DNA of 58,919 nt, taken from positions 1,206,563 through 1,265,481 of the forward strand of contig NZ_LUKZ01000009.1 in NCBI RefSeq assembly GCF_001633105.1, in the 5' to 3' direction. Origin of the DNA: Acidovorax sp. GW101-3H11 (lineage in GTDB: Bacteria > Pseudomonadota > Gammaproteobacteria > Burkholderiales > Burkholderiaceae_C). The translations under genes and the position numbers were made by a program. The notes under the pieces were generated by a model that saw nothing but the letters and a program-made list of their open reading frames with translations, was not told the origin of the DNA and ran no database searches. Within the stretch, counting starts at the first letter, position 1. The number at the start of each line of letters is the position of its first letter. Below, piece by piece: positions 44,922 through 54,818 of the stretch.

Positions 44922-46346
44922 ATGACCACTTTGCTTGACACCCTGCGCGCCATCGTTGGCCCCACCCATGTGATCACCGAGGGCGACCTCACCGCCTGGG
45001 AACAGGACTGGCGCCGCCGCGTGCGCGGCAAGGCCCTGGCCGTGGTGCGCCCCGCCAACACGCAGGAAGTGGCCGCCGTGGTCAAGGCCTGCGCGGCGGT
45101 GGGTACAGCCATCGTGCCCCAGGGCGGCAACACGGGCTTGGCCGTGGGCTCCACGCCCGATGACAGCGGCACGCAGATCGTGCTGAGCCTCACGCGCATG
45201 AACGCGGTGCGCAGCGTGGACACCGACAACCTGACGATGACGGTGGAAGCAGGCTGCATCCTGCAAAACCTGCAGGACGTGGCGCAGAACGCGGGCGTGC
45301 TCTTCCCCCTGAGCCTTGCGGCCGAGGGCAGCTGCACCATTGGCGGTAACCTGGGCACCAACGCGGGCGGCACACAGGTGGTGCGCTACGGCAATGCGCG
45401 CGACCTGTGCCTGGGCCTGGAAGTCGTCACCGCCCAGGGTGAGGTGTGGGACGGCCTCAAGGGCCTGCGCAAGGACAACACCGGCTACGACCTGCGCGAC
45501 CTGTTCATCGGCAGCGAAGGCACGCTGGGCATCATCACCGCCGCCACGATGAAGCTCTACCCCCAGCCCGCTGCCAACCTCACGGCATGGGCTGCGGCGC
45601 CATCCATGGAGCACGCCGTGGCGCTGCTGGGCCTGGCGCACAAGCAGCTGGGCGCGGGCCTCACGGGCTTTGAAGTGATGGGCCAGTTTGCGCTGAGCCT
45701 GGTGGGCAAGCACATGCCGCAGCTGCGCGTGCCCTTCCTGGGCGACGACAACGCGCCCTGGTGCGTGCTGCTCGAAAACTCCGACAGCGAATCCGAAGAA
45801 CACGCGCGCGCACGGTTTGAATCGCTGCTGGAAACCGCGTTTGAAATGGGCTGCGTGACCGACGCCGTGGTGGCCGAGAACCTCACGCAGGCCCACCAGC
45901 TGTGGCACATCCGCGAGAGCATTCCGCTGGCCCAGGCCGAAGAGGGCCTGAACATCAAGCACGACATCTCCATCCAGATCTCGCGCATTCCGGCCTTCGT
46001 GGCGCACACCGACGCGGTGCTGCAGCGCGAGATCCCGGGGGTGCGCCTGGTCAACTTCGGGCACCTGGGCGACGGCAACCTGCACTACAACGTGCAGGCG
46101 CCGGCAGCAGGCGACCCCAAGGCCTTCCTGCGCGAGCAGGAAGCACGGGTGAACCATCTCGTGTACGAAGCGGTGGCCGAATTCGGCGGCTCATTCTCGG
46201 CCGAACACGGCATCGGCGAACTCAAGGCCGACAAGCTCGCCAAGTACCAATCGCCCGTGGCGCTGGGCATGATGCGCGCCATCAAGCAGGCGCTCGACCC
46301 GCAGGGCGTCATGAACCCGGGACGTGTGCTGGGTCACCCCGGCTGA
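44922..46346 (+). CDS. FAD-linked 2-hydroxyacid dehydrogenase (GlcD/D-LDH type)
   Basis: The 474-residue flavoprotein has the PCMH/FAD_binding_4 domain (about 40-215) with VPQGGNTGLAVGSTP and GGNLGTNAGGTQVVRYGNAR. The FAD-oxidase C-terminal domain has FGHLGDGNLHYNV, EFGGSFSAEHGIGELK and the terminal DPQGVMNPGRVL. Members oxidise D-lactate, glycolate or D-2-hydroxyglutarate and pass electrons to the respiratory chain. The exact substrate is not readable from the motifs. ATG 44922 is chosen because the first structural segment begins right after it. Confidence 0.92.
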   Translation: MTTLLDTLRAIVGPTHVITEGDLTAWEQDWRRRVRGKALAVVRPANTQEVAAVVKACAAVGTAIVPQGGNTGLAVGSTPDDSGTQIVLSLTRMNAVRSVDTDNLTMTVEAGCILQNLQDVAQNAGVLFPLSLAAEGSCTIGGNLGTNAGGTQVVRYGNARDLCLGLEVVTAQGEVWDGLKGLRKDNTGYDLRDLFIGSEGTLGIITAATMKLYPQPAANLTAWAAAPSMEHAVALLGLAHKQLGAGLTGFEVMGQFALSLVGKHMPQLRVPFLGDDNAPWCVLLENSDSESEEHARARFESLLETAFEMGCVTDAVVAENLTQAHQLWHIRESIPLAQAEEGLNIKHDISIQISRIPAFVAHTDAVLQREIPGVRLVNFGHLGDGNLHYNVQAPAAGDPKAFLREQEARVNHLVYEAVAEFGGSFSAEHGIGELKADKLAKYQSPVALGMMRAIKQALDPQGVMNPGRVLGHPG

Positions 46347-46379
46347 GGCGGCCCGCCGCGCCCGCGCCGGGGTCGCGGG

Positions 46380-47675
46380 CTAGCGCTCCACTGCCGCGTA
46401 GACCAGATTGCGAAGCACCGAGCGGTACACGGTGCGCTGCTTGGGCGACTGCATCATGAACACAACGAACAGGTCAGACTTCGGATCGACCCAGAAATAG
46501 GTCCCACCCGCACCGCCCCACCAGTAGTCGCCGGCGGGCGTGATCCACGGCGATTCGCCCGTTGCGGTGCGTACTGCAAAGCCCAAGCCGAAACCATGTC
46601 CCGCGCCTGGCAGGTACAGCGGCGTCCGGGCCACAGAAGTGCCGAGGTGGTCGCTTGTCATGTACTCCAGCGTCTTGGGGCTCAGGAAACGCTTGCCATT
46701 GAAGGTGCCGCCATTGCGCAGCATGCTCAGAAAACGCACGTAATCGTCGGCGGTGGACACCAGTCCGCCCCCGCCTGACTCGAATTTTTGCGCGACACGC
46801 GGGTTGCCCACGGTGGCACCGGCACCAATCACACGGTCCTCGGCAAACGGCTCGGCAATGCGGGCCTGACGCGCCGGATCGGTGACATAGAACGCGGTAT
46901 CGACCATGCCCAGAGGGTCCAGCAGGCGGTCCTTGAGCACGGCGAACAAGGGCTTGCCCTCCACCACCTCCAGCACCCGGCCCAGCACATCCGTGGAATA
47001 GCTGTAGTCCCAGGTGCTGCCGGGCTGAAAGTGCAAGGGCAAACTGGCCAGTTTGTTGGCGAACTCCTCATTGGTCATGTCAGCGCCCAAGCCGACGCCC
47101 GCATCCAGATAGGCTTTCTTGACCAGCGACTCTCCAAAAAAGCCATAGGTGAGCCCCGAGGTATGGCGCAGCAGATCCTGCACCGTCATCGGACGCCGCT
47201 GCGGCTCCTGCACCAGGGTCTTGGCGCCCGAGGCGTCGGTGCGTTCCACGCCGACCCGTGTCGCGGCAAACGCCGGGATGTAACGCGCCACGGGCGTTTC
47301 CAGCGTGAGCTTCCCCTCCTCCACCAGCATGAGCGTCGCCACAGAGACCATGGGCTTGGTCATCGAGTAGATGCGAAACATGCTGTCACGCGCCATGGCG
47401 GCCGGCGCCGCGGGGTCCTGCCGGCCTCGCACATCGCTGTAGACGAGCTTGCCGTTGCGCACCACCATCACCACCGATCCCGGGACGCGACGGGCATCAA
47501 TTTCGCCTTGCAGCCAGGTCCCGATCCGCGCAAGACGGGCGGGTGACATGCCCTCGGTTTCCGGCGCCGCAGTGGGCAGCGCCTGGGCGCCCAGGCTCCA
47601 GGCGGCCAGGCCCAACAGCGGCGCCACCAGACAACGCAGGACCGTTCGACGCACAGGCAAAGCAAGATTCATCAT
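46380..47675 (-). CDS. Secreted serine hydrolase of beta-lactamase/esterase family
   Basis: The 431-residue precursor has a signal peptide (LVAPLLGLAAWSLGAQA). The class C beta-lactamase-like fold has the nucleophile motif SMTK in FRIYSMTKPMVSVATLML, the second-motif Tyr in WDYSYSTDVLG, and a late GGAGGTYFWVDP segment in place of KTG. The pattern fits EstB-type esterases better than true beta-lactamases. A Met is present three codons before the chosen reading. The gene is isolated between the dehydrogenase gene and a MITE-like element. Confidence 0.9.
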   Translation of the reverse strand: MMNLALPVRRTVLRCLVAPLLGLAAWSLGAQALPTAAPETEGMSPARLARIGTWLQGEIDARRVPGSVVMVVRNGKLVYSDVRGRQDPAAPAAMARDSMFRIYSMTKPMVSVATLMLVEEGKLTLETPVARYIPAFAATRVGVERTDASGAKTLVQEPQRRPMTVQDLLRHTSGLTYGFFGESLVKKAYLDAGVGLGADMTNEEFANKLASLPLHFQPGSTWDYSYSTDVLGRVLEVVEGKPLFAVLKDRLLDPLGMVDTAFYVTDPARQARIAEPFAEDRVIGAGATVGNPRVAQKFESGGGGLVSTADDYVRFLSMLRNGGTFNGKRFLSPKTLEYMTSDHLGTSVARTPLYLPGAGHGFGLGFAVRTATGESPWITPAGDYWWGGAGGTYFWVDPKSDLFVVFMMQSPKQRTVYRSVLRNLVYAAVER

Positions 47676-47730
47676 GGCGACATCTTTCTACGATAGTGGA
47701 CTCTGCATGGTTCTGCAGCGGCCCTACCGC

Positions 47731-47747
47731 CCCCTGTCGCCAAGGGG
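47731..47747 (-). promoter_or_regulatory. Possible MerR-type operator in hydrolase promoter
   Basis: On the minus strand TTGACC (47746-47751) and TAGGGC (47721-47726) are 19 bases apart and enclose the palindrome CCCCTTGGCGACAGGGG. A 19-base spacer filled by a palindrome is the layout of MerR-family promoters. The -10 is weak and no merR gene is adjacent, so this is tentative. Confidence 0.3.
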
Positions 47748-47768
47748 TCAACTCCAGGGTTTGCCCTA

Positions 47769-47827
47769 GGGATCCTCTGCACGAATCACCGCGCCGTGTG
47801 CATCTGCGGATTCGTGCAGAGGATCCC
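47769..47827. repeat. MITE-like element C (internal-deletion form)
   Basis: The perfect 19-bp inverted repeat GGGATCCTCTGCACGAATC (47769-47787 and 47809-47827) encloses only 21 bases. The 21 bases match, in reverse complement, the bases next to one terminus of element B (CGCAGATGCACACGGCGC). It therefore looks like an element B derivative that lost its core. It lies between the hydrolase promoter region and the sugar-kinase stop. Confidence 0.75.
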
Positions 47828-47862
47828 CAGGCTGGCGCTTCAACCCTCGGCACGGCTGAGCG

Positions 47863-48876
47863 CTACCGTGCCAGCGCCCGGGCCTGGGCGGCCTCCCACG
47901 CTGGCGGCACACAGCCCTGCTCCATCACACACAGGCTGGCGCTGGCCAGCGCATGGCGCAGCGCCTGCTGGCAGGCGTCGGCCGTCAGCCCGTCCACAAA
48001 CTGCGCAAAACTCGCAAGCTCGGCGGCCTGCGACTGCCGCAGCAGATGCGCCAGCAGCCCCGCCAGAAAGCTGTCGCCCGCACCCACGGTGTCCACCACT
48101 GGCAGCGGCTGGGCCTCTTTGGCAAAGCACTGTGCGCCGTTGCGGTGCAGCAGCCACGCGCCTGCAGCGCCCAGCGTCAGCGCCAGCAGGTGCGCCTGTG
48201 GGTGGGCAGCGAGCAGGTGCTGTGCGCGGGCCAAGGCATCCCCACCCGGCACGGCCAGGTGCTCCAGGTCTTCGTCGCTGGCCTTGATGATGTGGGCGTG
48301 GGCCAGCGCGGCGTGCACGGCGGTGCGGTAGGCCGCCAAGTCGGGCATGACCGAGGGGCGCAGGTTGGCATCGACCACCACGCAACAGCCTGCGGCGCGC
48401 TGGGCGGCCAGCCACGGCAGGTAGATGGCGGTGTCGCGCGCGTCGAGCGCCAGGGCGCCGGTGCAGACCAGCTGCAGCGCGGGCAAGGCGGTGCAGCTAT
48501 CGCCCAGACCTGCTGCAGACACGGCACGGTCTGCCACGCCTTCGCGGTAGAAAGCGTAGTCGGGGTGGCCGTGTGCATCGAGGTTGACCACGGCGAGGGA
48601 TGTGACTTGCTGCACGGGCTCGGGCTGGGCCAGCACCACGCCGTCGGCCACCAGTTGCGCCGCCAGCTCGCGGCCAAAGCGGTCGCGCGACAAGGGGGTG
48701 AGGTACTGCGTGCCCACACCCTGCCGGGCCAGCGCGCGGCACAGGTTGTAGAGCGCGCCACCCAGGCACGGCAGGTAGCTGCCATCGGGGCGGCGGATGA
48801 GGTCGATGAGGGCCTCGCCTGCGATGGCTGCGTGGATGGGCGCTGTAGCGGTAGAGGTGTTGGGTGCAGAAGTCAT
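47863..48876 (-). CDS. PfkB-family sugar kinase (fructokinase-like)
   Basis: The 337-residue ribokinase-fold enzyme opens with IAGEALIDLIRRPDGSYLPC LGGALYN. It has the catalytic DTVGAGDSFLAGLLAHLL motif near residue 265, with the general-base Asp. It is the last gene of the polyol operon, where a fructokinase would phosphorylate fructose produced from mannitol or sorbitol (inference). Ketohexose versus other sugars cannot be separated by sequence alone. Confidence 0.9.
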   Translation of the reverse strand: MTSAPNTSTATAPIHAAIAGEALIDLIRRPDGSYLPCLGGALYNLCRALARQGVGTQYLTPLSRDRFGRELAAQLVADGVVLAQPEPVQQVTSLAVVNLDAHGHPDYAFYREGVADRAVSAAGLGDSCTALPALQLVCTGALALDARDTAIYLPWLAAQRAAGCCVVVDANLRPSVMPDLAAYRTAVHAALAHAHIIKASDEDLEHLAVPGGDALARAQHLLAAHPQAHLLALTLGAAGAWLLHRNGAQCFAKEAQPLPVVDTVGAGDSFLAGLLAHLLRQSQAAELASFAQFVDGLTADACQQALRHALASASLCVMEQGCVPPAWEAAQARALAR

Positions 48877-48904
48877 TGTGGCTTGGGGGGAAGCAGGCAG
48901 CGCG

Positions 48905-50452
48905 TCAGAACTGCGATTGCAGCGCGGGGTACAGCGCGACAAAGCGGGCATACCGCTCGGCCAGCAGGGCTTGTTGTGCAGGCTGCGGCATGAAGGTGGC
49001 ATCGGCAGGCAAGGGCTGGCACCAGTGGGCTTCGTCACCACCGCAGGCCATGGCCGCCAAGCGGGCCGCGCCCAGGGCGGCGGCTGCATGTGCGCCCTGC
49101 GGGCGCTGCAGTGGGGTGCCCAAAGCGCTGGCCAACAGCTGTGCCCAGGGGTTGCTGCGGGCGCCACCACCGACCAAAGCCAGGGCGCTGTCGGTGGCGC
49201 CTGGTGCTGTACGGGCTTCGACAAGCTCAGCCTGAACGGGGGTGGTCGAACCAACCGCCTCACCCGCAGCCCTGCCCTGCCCTGCCCCTGCAGCGCGCAT
49301 CGCGTTGAGACCATCCAGCAGGCCAAAGCCCACGCCTTCCATCACGGCATAGGCCAGGTCCGCCGCTTCGTGCTCGGCCCGCAGGCCCATGAACACGCCG
49401 GTGGCAGCCGCGTTGTTGTGCGGCGTGCGCTCGCCACTCAGGTAGGGCAAAAACAGCGGGGCCTGCGCCTGGCGGCTGGTACTGAGGGCACCCACGGCGT
49501 CGGACAGTTGCGCCTCGTCACTGCGCCCCGTGAGCCGTGTAACCCAGCCAAACGCGCTCGCCGCGCTGAGCATCACCGACATGTGGTGCCAGCGCTGCGG
49601 CAGTGCGTGGGCAAAGGCGTGCACGGCGCGCTCGGTGGCGGGCGCAAAAGCGTCCGTCACGCGAAAGACCACGCCCGATGTGCCCAGCGACACAAAGCCC
49701 TGTCCCGCAGTGCGGGCGCCCACACCCACGGCACTGGCAGCGTTGTCGCCTGCACCTGCCGCCACGACCACGCCCTCCCCGAGCCCCCAACGGCGCGCTA
49801 CGTCGCTGCGCAGCGTGCCGGTGGGCGCGCTGCCCTCGGCCAGCTTGGGCATGTGCGACACGTCAAGCCCGCAGGCCTGCAGCATGGCCGGACTCCAGGT
49901 GCGCGCCTGCACGTCCAGCCACAGCGTGCCCGATGCGTCGGACATGTCGCTCACCGCATCGCCGGTGAGCTGCAGGCGGAGCCAGTCCTTGGGAAGCAGC
50001 ACGGTGCGGACCTGCGCAAACACGGCAGGCTCGTGCGTGCGCAGCCACAGCAGCTTGGGGGCGGTGAAGCCGGGCATGGCGAGGTTGCCGGTGATCTGGC
50101 GTGATGTGGGCACTGCATCTTCCAGCTGTGCACATTCGGCGCTGGCGCGGCCGTCGTTCCACAAGATGGCCGGGCGCAGCACATGGCCCTGCGCGCCCAG
50201 CACCACGGCGCCATGCATGTGGCCCGAGAGGCCGATGCCCCGCACTTGTGCCCACGCGGCGGGGGCCTGGGCGCGCAGCTGCGCCACGGCGGCTTCCACG
50301 GCGGCCATCCAGTCGGCGGGGTTCTGTTCGCTCCAGGTGGGCTGGGGGCGGTGCTGGGGCACGGCCGCATCGGCCGTGGCGACCAGAGTTTGCGCGCCAT
50401 TCAGCAGCAGGAGCTTGACACCCGAGGTGCCCAAATCGATTCCGAGGTACAT
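48905..50452 (-). CDS. xylB: Xylulokinase with REP-derived insertion
   Basis: The 515-residue FGGY kinase begins MYLGIDLGTSGVKLLLLN. It matches XylB throughout, including GLSGHMHGAVVL, RPAILWNDGRASAECAQLE, GNLAMPGFTAPKLLWLRTHE, the catalytic-Asp region GAGDNAASAVGVG and LVGGGARSNPW. It phosphorylates D-xylulose, the product of the D-arabinitol dehydrogenase encoded two genes upstream. It is about 30 residues longer than E. coli XylB. The extra part (about 395-422, TTPVQAELVEARTAPGA) is encoded by a REP-type repeat and falls just before the GGGARS loop. Confidence 0.95.
   Translation of the reverse strand: MYLGIDLGTSGVKLLLLNGAQTLVATADAAVPQHRPQPTWSEQNPADWMAAVEAAVAQLRAQAPAAWAQVRGIGLSGHMHGAVVLGAQGHVLRPAILWNDGRASAECAQLEDAVPTSRQITGNLAMPGFTAPKLLWLRTHEPAVFAQVRTVLLPKDWLRLQLTGDAVSDMSDASGTLWLDVQARTWSPAMLQACGLDVSHMPKLAEGSAPTGTLRSDVARRWGLGEGVVVAAGAGDNAASAVGVGARTAGQGFVSLGTSGVVFRVTDAFAPATERAVHAFAHALPQRWHHMSVMLSAASAFGWVTRLTGRSDEAQLSDAVGALSTSRQAQAPLFLPYLSGERTPHNNAAATGVFMGLRAEHEAADLAYAVMEGVGFGLLDGLNAMRAAGAGQGRAAGEAVGSTTPVQAELVEARTAPGATDSALALVGGGARSNPWAQLLASALGTPLQRPQGAHAAAALGAARLAAMACGGDEAHWCQPLPADATFMPQPAQQALLAERYARFVALYPALQSQF
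49215..49239. repeat. REP-type repeat inside xylB
   Basis: GCTTCGACAAGCTCAGCCTG AACGG matches the intergenic copies at about 50519, 56768 and 56816 of this window. It is in frame within xylB and encodes part of an extra loop not found in typical XylB. Confidence 0.8.
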
Positions 50453-50518
50453 GGATGCTTGGTTGGGTCAGTAGGCTGCTGCGCGGGTGAAACGGGTCAA
50501 CGCGGGTGGTGCGCCCTG

Positions 50519-50543
50519 GCTTCGACAGGCTCAGCCCGAACGG
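50519..50543. repeat. REP-type repeat between xylB and araC-type gene
   Basis: The GCTTCGACAGGCTCAGCCCG AACGG copy lies in the 160-base gap between the AraC-type regulator stop and the xylB start. It may modulate transcript level within the operon. Confidence 0.75.
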
Positions 50544-50612
50544 TAGGGACGGGAGCAGTGCCCGCAGGCCAGCGCTCGGCCCCGCAGGGTCAGCCCACGG
50601 CACGGGGACACG

Positions 50613-51545
50613 TCACACCTTGCCAAATCTCCCCGCCCCCTGCTTGCGAAATTCGCTGGGCGTCATGCCCTTGATGTCCAGGAAGCGGCGGTTGAAGTTG
50701 GCCATGTTGTTGAAGCCCACGTCGTACGCGATGTGGGTGATGTAGCGGTCGGACTCCATGAGCAGCTGGCACGCGCGGTTCACGCGCACCAGGTTCACGA
50801 AGTCGGTGAAGGTGTTGCCCGTGGCGCGCCGGAAGAAGCGCGAGAAGCGGCTCTCGGTCATGCCCAGCTCCTGCGCCAGGTCGGCGGCGGCCAGGGGGTC
50901 GGCCAGGTGGTCGGTGATGCGGCTCACGATGGCGTTGATCTGGTCGAGCTGGGCGTCGTTGTCCTCGCTTTGCAGCTGCGTGCTCGACAGCAGGCGAAAG
51001 TCGGTGCAGCGGGCCAGGTCGCTCAAGAATTCGCAGAACGCGCCGAACCGGGCCAGGCCCTGGCGCGCCTTGATGCGGTGCCAGTGTTCCTGGGCCTGCG
51101 ACTCCATGCCGAAGAACTCGATGCCGTGGCGCGCGCGCTCCAGCAGGGGCAGCACCTCGCGCAGCTCGGGAATGCTTTCGCTGCTGGCCACCAGCGGCGC
51201 GTGCGAGAACTGGATCACCAAATCGCGCAATGGCACGCCGCCTTCGGGCAGGTCCATGCTGATCCAGTTGTGCGGCAGACGCGGGCCGGTCAGCACCAGG
51301 TGGCCGGGCTGGAATTGCCCGATCCAGTCGCCCACAAACACCTTGCCCGAGGTAGCCGTGATGAGGTGCAGCTCGTACTCGTCGTGGTAGTGCCAGCGCG
51401 CCAGTGGCGTGGGAAACCCGTGGGCCAGGCAGCGGATAAAGCCCGCAGTGTCTGGCGACTCGTAGCCCAGCGCGGGCGAGCGCACATAGTCGTGCTCCAG
51501 CTCAGGCTTGGTCTGGCGCGGGGCGGTGGGCGTTTTCACGGTCAT
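50613..51545 (-). CDS. AraC-family transcriptional regulator
   Basis: The 310-residue protein has an N-terminal cupin-like sensing domain with FPTPLARWHYHDEYELHLIT and the FVGDWIGQFQPGHLVLTGPR segment. Two helix-turn-helix motifs at the C-terminus follow: LAAADLAQELGMTESRFSRF and ITHIAYDVGFNNMANFNRRF. It is embedded in the polyol operon between dalD and xylB and is probably its activator, responding to a sugar alcohol (inference). Confidence 0.94.
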   Translation of the reverse strand: MTVKTPTAPRQTKPELEHDYVRSPALGYESPDTAGFIRCLAHGFPTPLARWHYHDEYELHLITATSGKVFVGDWIGQFQPGHLVLTGPRLPHNWISMDLPEGGVPLRDLVIQFSHAPLVASSESIPELREVLPLLERARHGIEFFGMESQAQEHWHRIKARQGLARFGAFCEFLSDLARCTDFRLLSSTQLQSEDNDAQLDQINAIVSRITDHLADPLAAADLAQELGMTESRFSRFFRRATGNTFTDFVNLVRVNRACQLLMESDRYITHIAYDVGFNNMANFNRRFLDIKGMTPSEFRKQGAGRFGKV

Positions 51546-51574
51546 GGCGGTGGTGGGCTGAAGTTACACCAGCA

Positions 51575-52966
51575 TCAGGCGCTTGTCCGCTGCGCCACAA
51601 AGGCCAGCACGCGGGCGTAGGCTTTGCGCAAGGTGTCCACCAGCCGGGGGTGGCTGGCCATCTCGCCCCACAGGGTCGTGTCGGCTGCGTAGGCCGCCAC
51701 CGGATCGGCAGCCTCGCAGATGGCATGGGCCACGGCAGGGTCCATGGCCTGGTCCTGGTAGGTGTAGGGGATCTGCCCGGCATGCCAGCGCTGCAGGTAG
51801 GCCAGGAACAGCGCGGGCAACACGGCCACGCTGTCGAAAGGTTGATTGCGCGCCAGCTTGTCGCGGATGGTGGGCGCGATCATGCCGGGAATCTTGGAGA
51901 ACGCGTCCATGGCCACGCGCTGGTTGGTGTCCGCGATGGCGGGGTTGCCGAAGCGGTCCAGCACCACGTCGCGGTAGGCCTCCAGGTCGATGGGGCACGG
52001 CAGCAGGACGGGGATCGCGTCGTCGGTGACGTAGTCGTGGGCCATCTGGCGGATGGCGGCATCGTGCGTGCCTTCGTGGATGTATTGGTAGCCCGCGAGC
52101 GTGCCCGCCCAGGCAATGCAGCTGTGGGTGGCGTTGAGCAGGCGGATCTTGGCCTCTTCGTGCGCCTGCACCGACTGCACCATCTCGACTCCGACCTTTT
52201 CCCACGCGGGGCGGCCTGCGATGAAGTCGTCTTCAATGACCCACTGGATAAAGCTCTCGCCCATCAGGGCCGCCTTGTCATCCCAACCGGTCGCAGTCTT
52301 TACCCGCTCGGCCACGTCGGGCGTGGGGCGCGGCGTGATGCGGTCCACCATGGCGTTGGGGCTGGTGGTGTTCTGCTCCACCCAGCCTTTCAGCGGCGCA
52401 TCGCCCAGTGCGTCGATGAACTGCAGCAGCCCGCCGCGCGAGCGGTCGCCGTTGTGGCGCAGGTTGTCGCAGTTCATCAGCGTGACCGGGCCCGCGCCCG
52501 CCCGCATGCGCGCACGCAGGATGCTGGCCAGGCCGCCGTAGATGGTGTGGCCCGCCTGCCCTGCCTGCACCGTCGCAAGGTCGGCGCGCAGGTCGGCAAA
52601 GGTGGCCCAGTCGAGCTGGTTCGCGGCGTCGAGGTAGTAGCCCGCCTCGGTCACGGTGAAGCTGATGATGCGCGTGGCCGGATCGGCACCGGCGGCGATC
52701 AGCGGAGCCAGGTCGTCCTGGTACGGGATCACGCGCTGGATCGATTCGATGACGGTGTAGCTACGCTCGCCCTGGGGCGTGACAGTTTCGAGCGTGTAGC
52801 GCCCGCCCTGCGCCTGCAGGGCTGCAATGGTGTCGGCCATGTCGGGGCGCAGGTTGCCGCCTGCGATGGCCCAGTCCGTGCTGCCTTGCTGGCGCAGCTG
52901 GTGCATGTAGACGGCCTGGTGCGCGCGGTGGAAGGAGCCCAGGCCCAGGTGCAGGATGAAATTCAT
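51575..52966 (-). CDS. dalD: D-arabinitol 4-dehydrogenase (mannitol dehydrogenase family)
   Basis: The 463-residue long-chain polyol dehydrogenase starts MNFILHLGLGSFHRAHQAVY, the family's NAD-binding motif. It contains CDNLRHNGDRSRGGLLQFID and the catalytic-Lys region around KIRLLNATHSCIAWAG (K-x-x-x-x-N-x-x-H). The pairing with xylulokinase and the DalD-like N-terminus favour D-arabinitol to D-xylulose. Mannitol to fructose is the alternative within this family, and a sugar kinase that could follow it is also in the operon. Confidence 0.88.
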   Translation of the reverse strand: MNFILHLGLGSFHRAHQAVYMHQLRQQGSTDWAIAGGNLRPDMADTIAALQAQGGRYTLETVTPQGERSYTVIESIQRVIPYQDDLAPLIAAGADPATRIISFTVTEAGYYLDAANQLDWATFADLRADLATVQAGQAGHTIYGGLASILRARMRAGAGPVTLMNCDNLRHNGDRSRGGLLQFIDALGDAPLKGWVEQNTTSPNAMVDRITPRPTPDVAERVKTATGWDDKAALMGESFIQWVIEDDFIAGRPAWEKVGVEMVQSVQAHEEAKIRLLNATHSCIAWAGTLAGYQYIHEGTHDAAIRQMAHDYVTDDAIPVLLPCPIDLEAYRDVVLDRFGNPAIADTNQRVAMDAFSKIPGMIAPTIRDKLARNQPFDSVAVLPALFLAYLQRWHAGQIPYTYQDQAMDPAVAHAICEAADPVAAYAADTTLWGEMASHPRLVDTLRKAYARVLAFVAQRTSA

Positions 52967-52985
52967 GGTGCGTGAAGACAGGGTT

Positions 52986-53716
52986 CTAGAGGTCGAAATT
53001 CGTCGGCATCATCACGACGTCGCGGATGGTCATGCCGCGCGGACGGGTGAGCATGAACAGCACCACCTCGGCCACTTCGGCCGCCTCGATGAGGCTGCCG
53101 CTGGCCTTGGCCTCGGCGAGTTTTTCCGCAGGCCAGTCGGCCAGCAGCGAGGTGATGACGGGCCCGGGCGAGATCGAACCCACACGGATGCCGTGCTTGA
53201 AGACCTGGCGGCGCACGGTCTGCACGAAGCAGTTGACCGCCCATTTGGACGATGCGTAGACAGGCTCCCACGGCGTAGGGAAATGCGCGGCCAGCGAGCT
53301 GGTGACGATGATGTCGCCCGTGCCGCGCTCGATCATGTGCGGCAGCACGTTGTGCACGTTCTTCATCACCACGTTGACGTTCAGGTTCAGCATGCGGTCG
53401 ATGGCATCGGGGTCGGCATCCACCAGATCGCCGCCCACATACAGGCCCGCGTTGGCATGGAAGATGTCGAGCTGCCCCGCGAGCGCCAGCGTGCGCTGCA
53501 GCAGGCTGGCGCACTGTCGGGCATCGAGCAGGTCGAGCACCAGCGGCAAGGCGTTCGGGCCGATCGTTGCGCATGCCTTGGCCAGTGCGGCCTCGTCGCG
53601 GTCGATCAGCACTACGCGTGCGCCCGCGTCGGCCATGGTCTGGGCGCTGGCAAAGCCTATGCCCGAGGCCGCGCCGGTGATGGCGGCCACTTGCCCCTGC
53701 AGATTGCGTGCGGCGC

Positions 53717-53720
<4 letters not shown>
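52986..53720 (-). CDS. Short-chain dehydrogenase, ribitol 2-dehydrogenase-like
   Basis: The 244-residue SDR has the cofactor motif TGAASGIG, the NAG motif FHANAGLYVGG, and catalytic Ser/Tyr/Lys in TSSLAAHFPTPWEPVYASSK. The C-terminal GSISPGPVITSLLADWP and RDVVMMPTNFDL resemble ribitol dehydrogenases more than sorbitol dehydrogenases. It would oxidise ribitol to D-ribulose (inference). Its start codon overlaps the stop of the ABC ATPase gene by four bases (ATGA). Confidence 0.85.
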
Positions 53721-54769
<1,049 letters not shown>

Positions 54770-54818
54770 GGAATCGGGTTCCTGAATGCTTTGAAAACTG
54801 GGAGATAAACGCTGCGCT

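Noticed and set aside
44405..45373. Long 5' extension of the YihY-type gene
   Set aside because: It would overlap two real plus-strand genes (DUF2069 and the FAD-linked dehydrogenase), and the family start is at MPFSIQTVASR.
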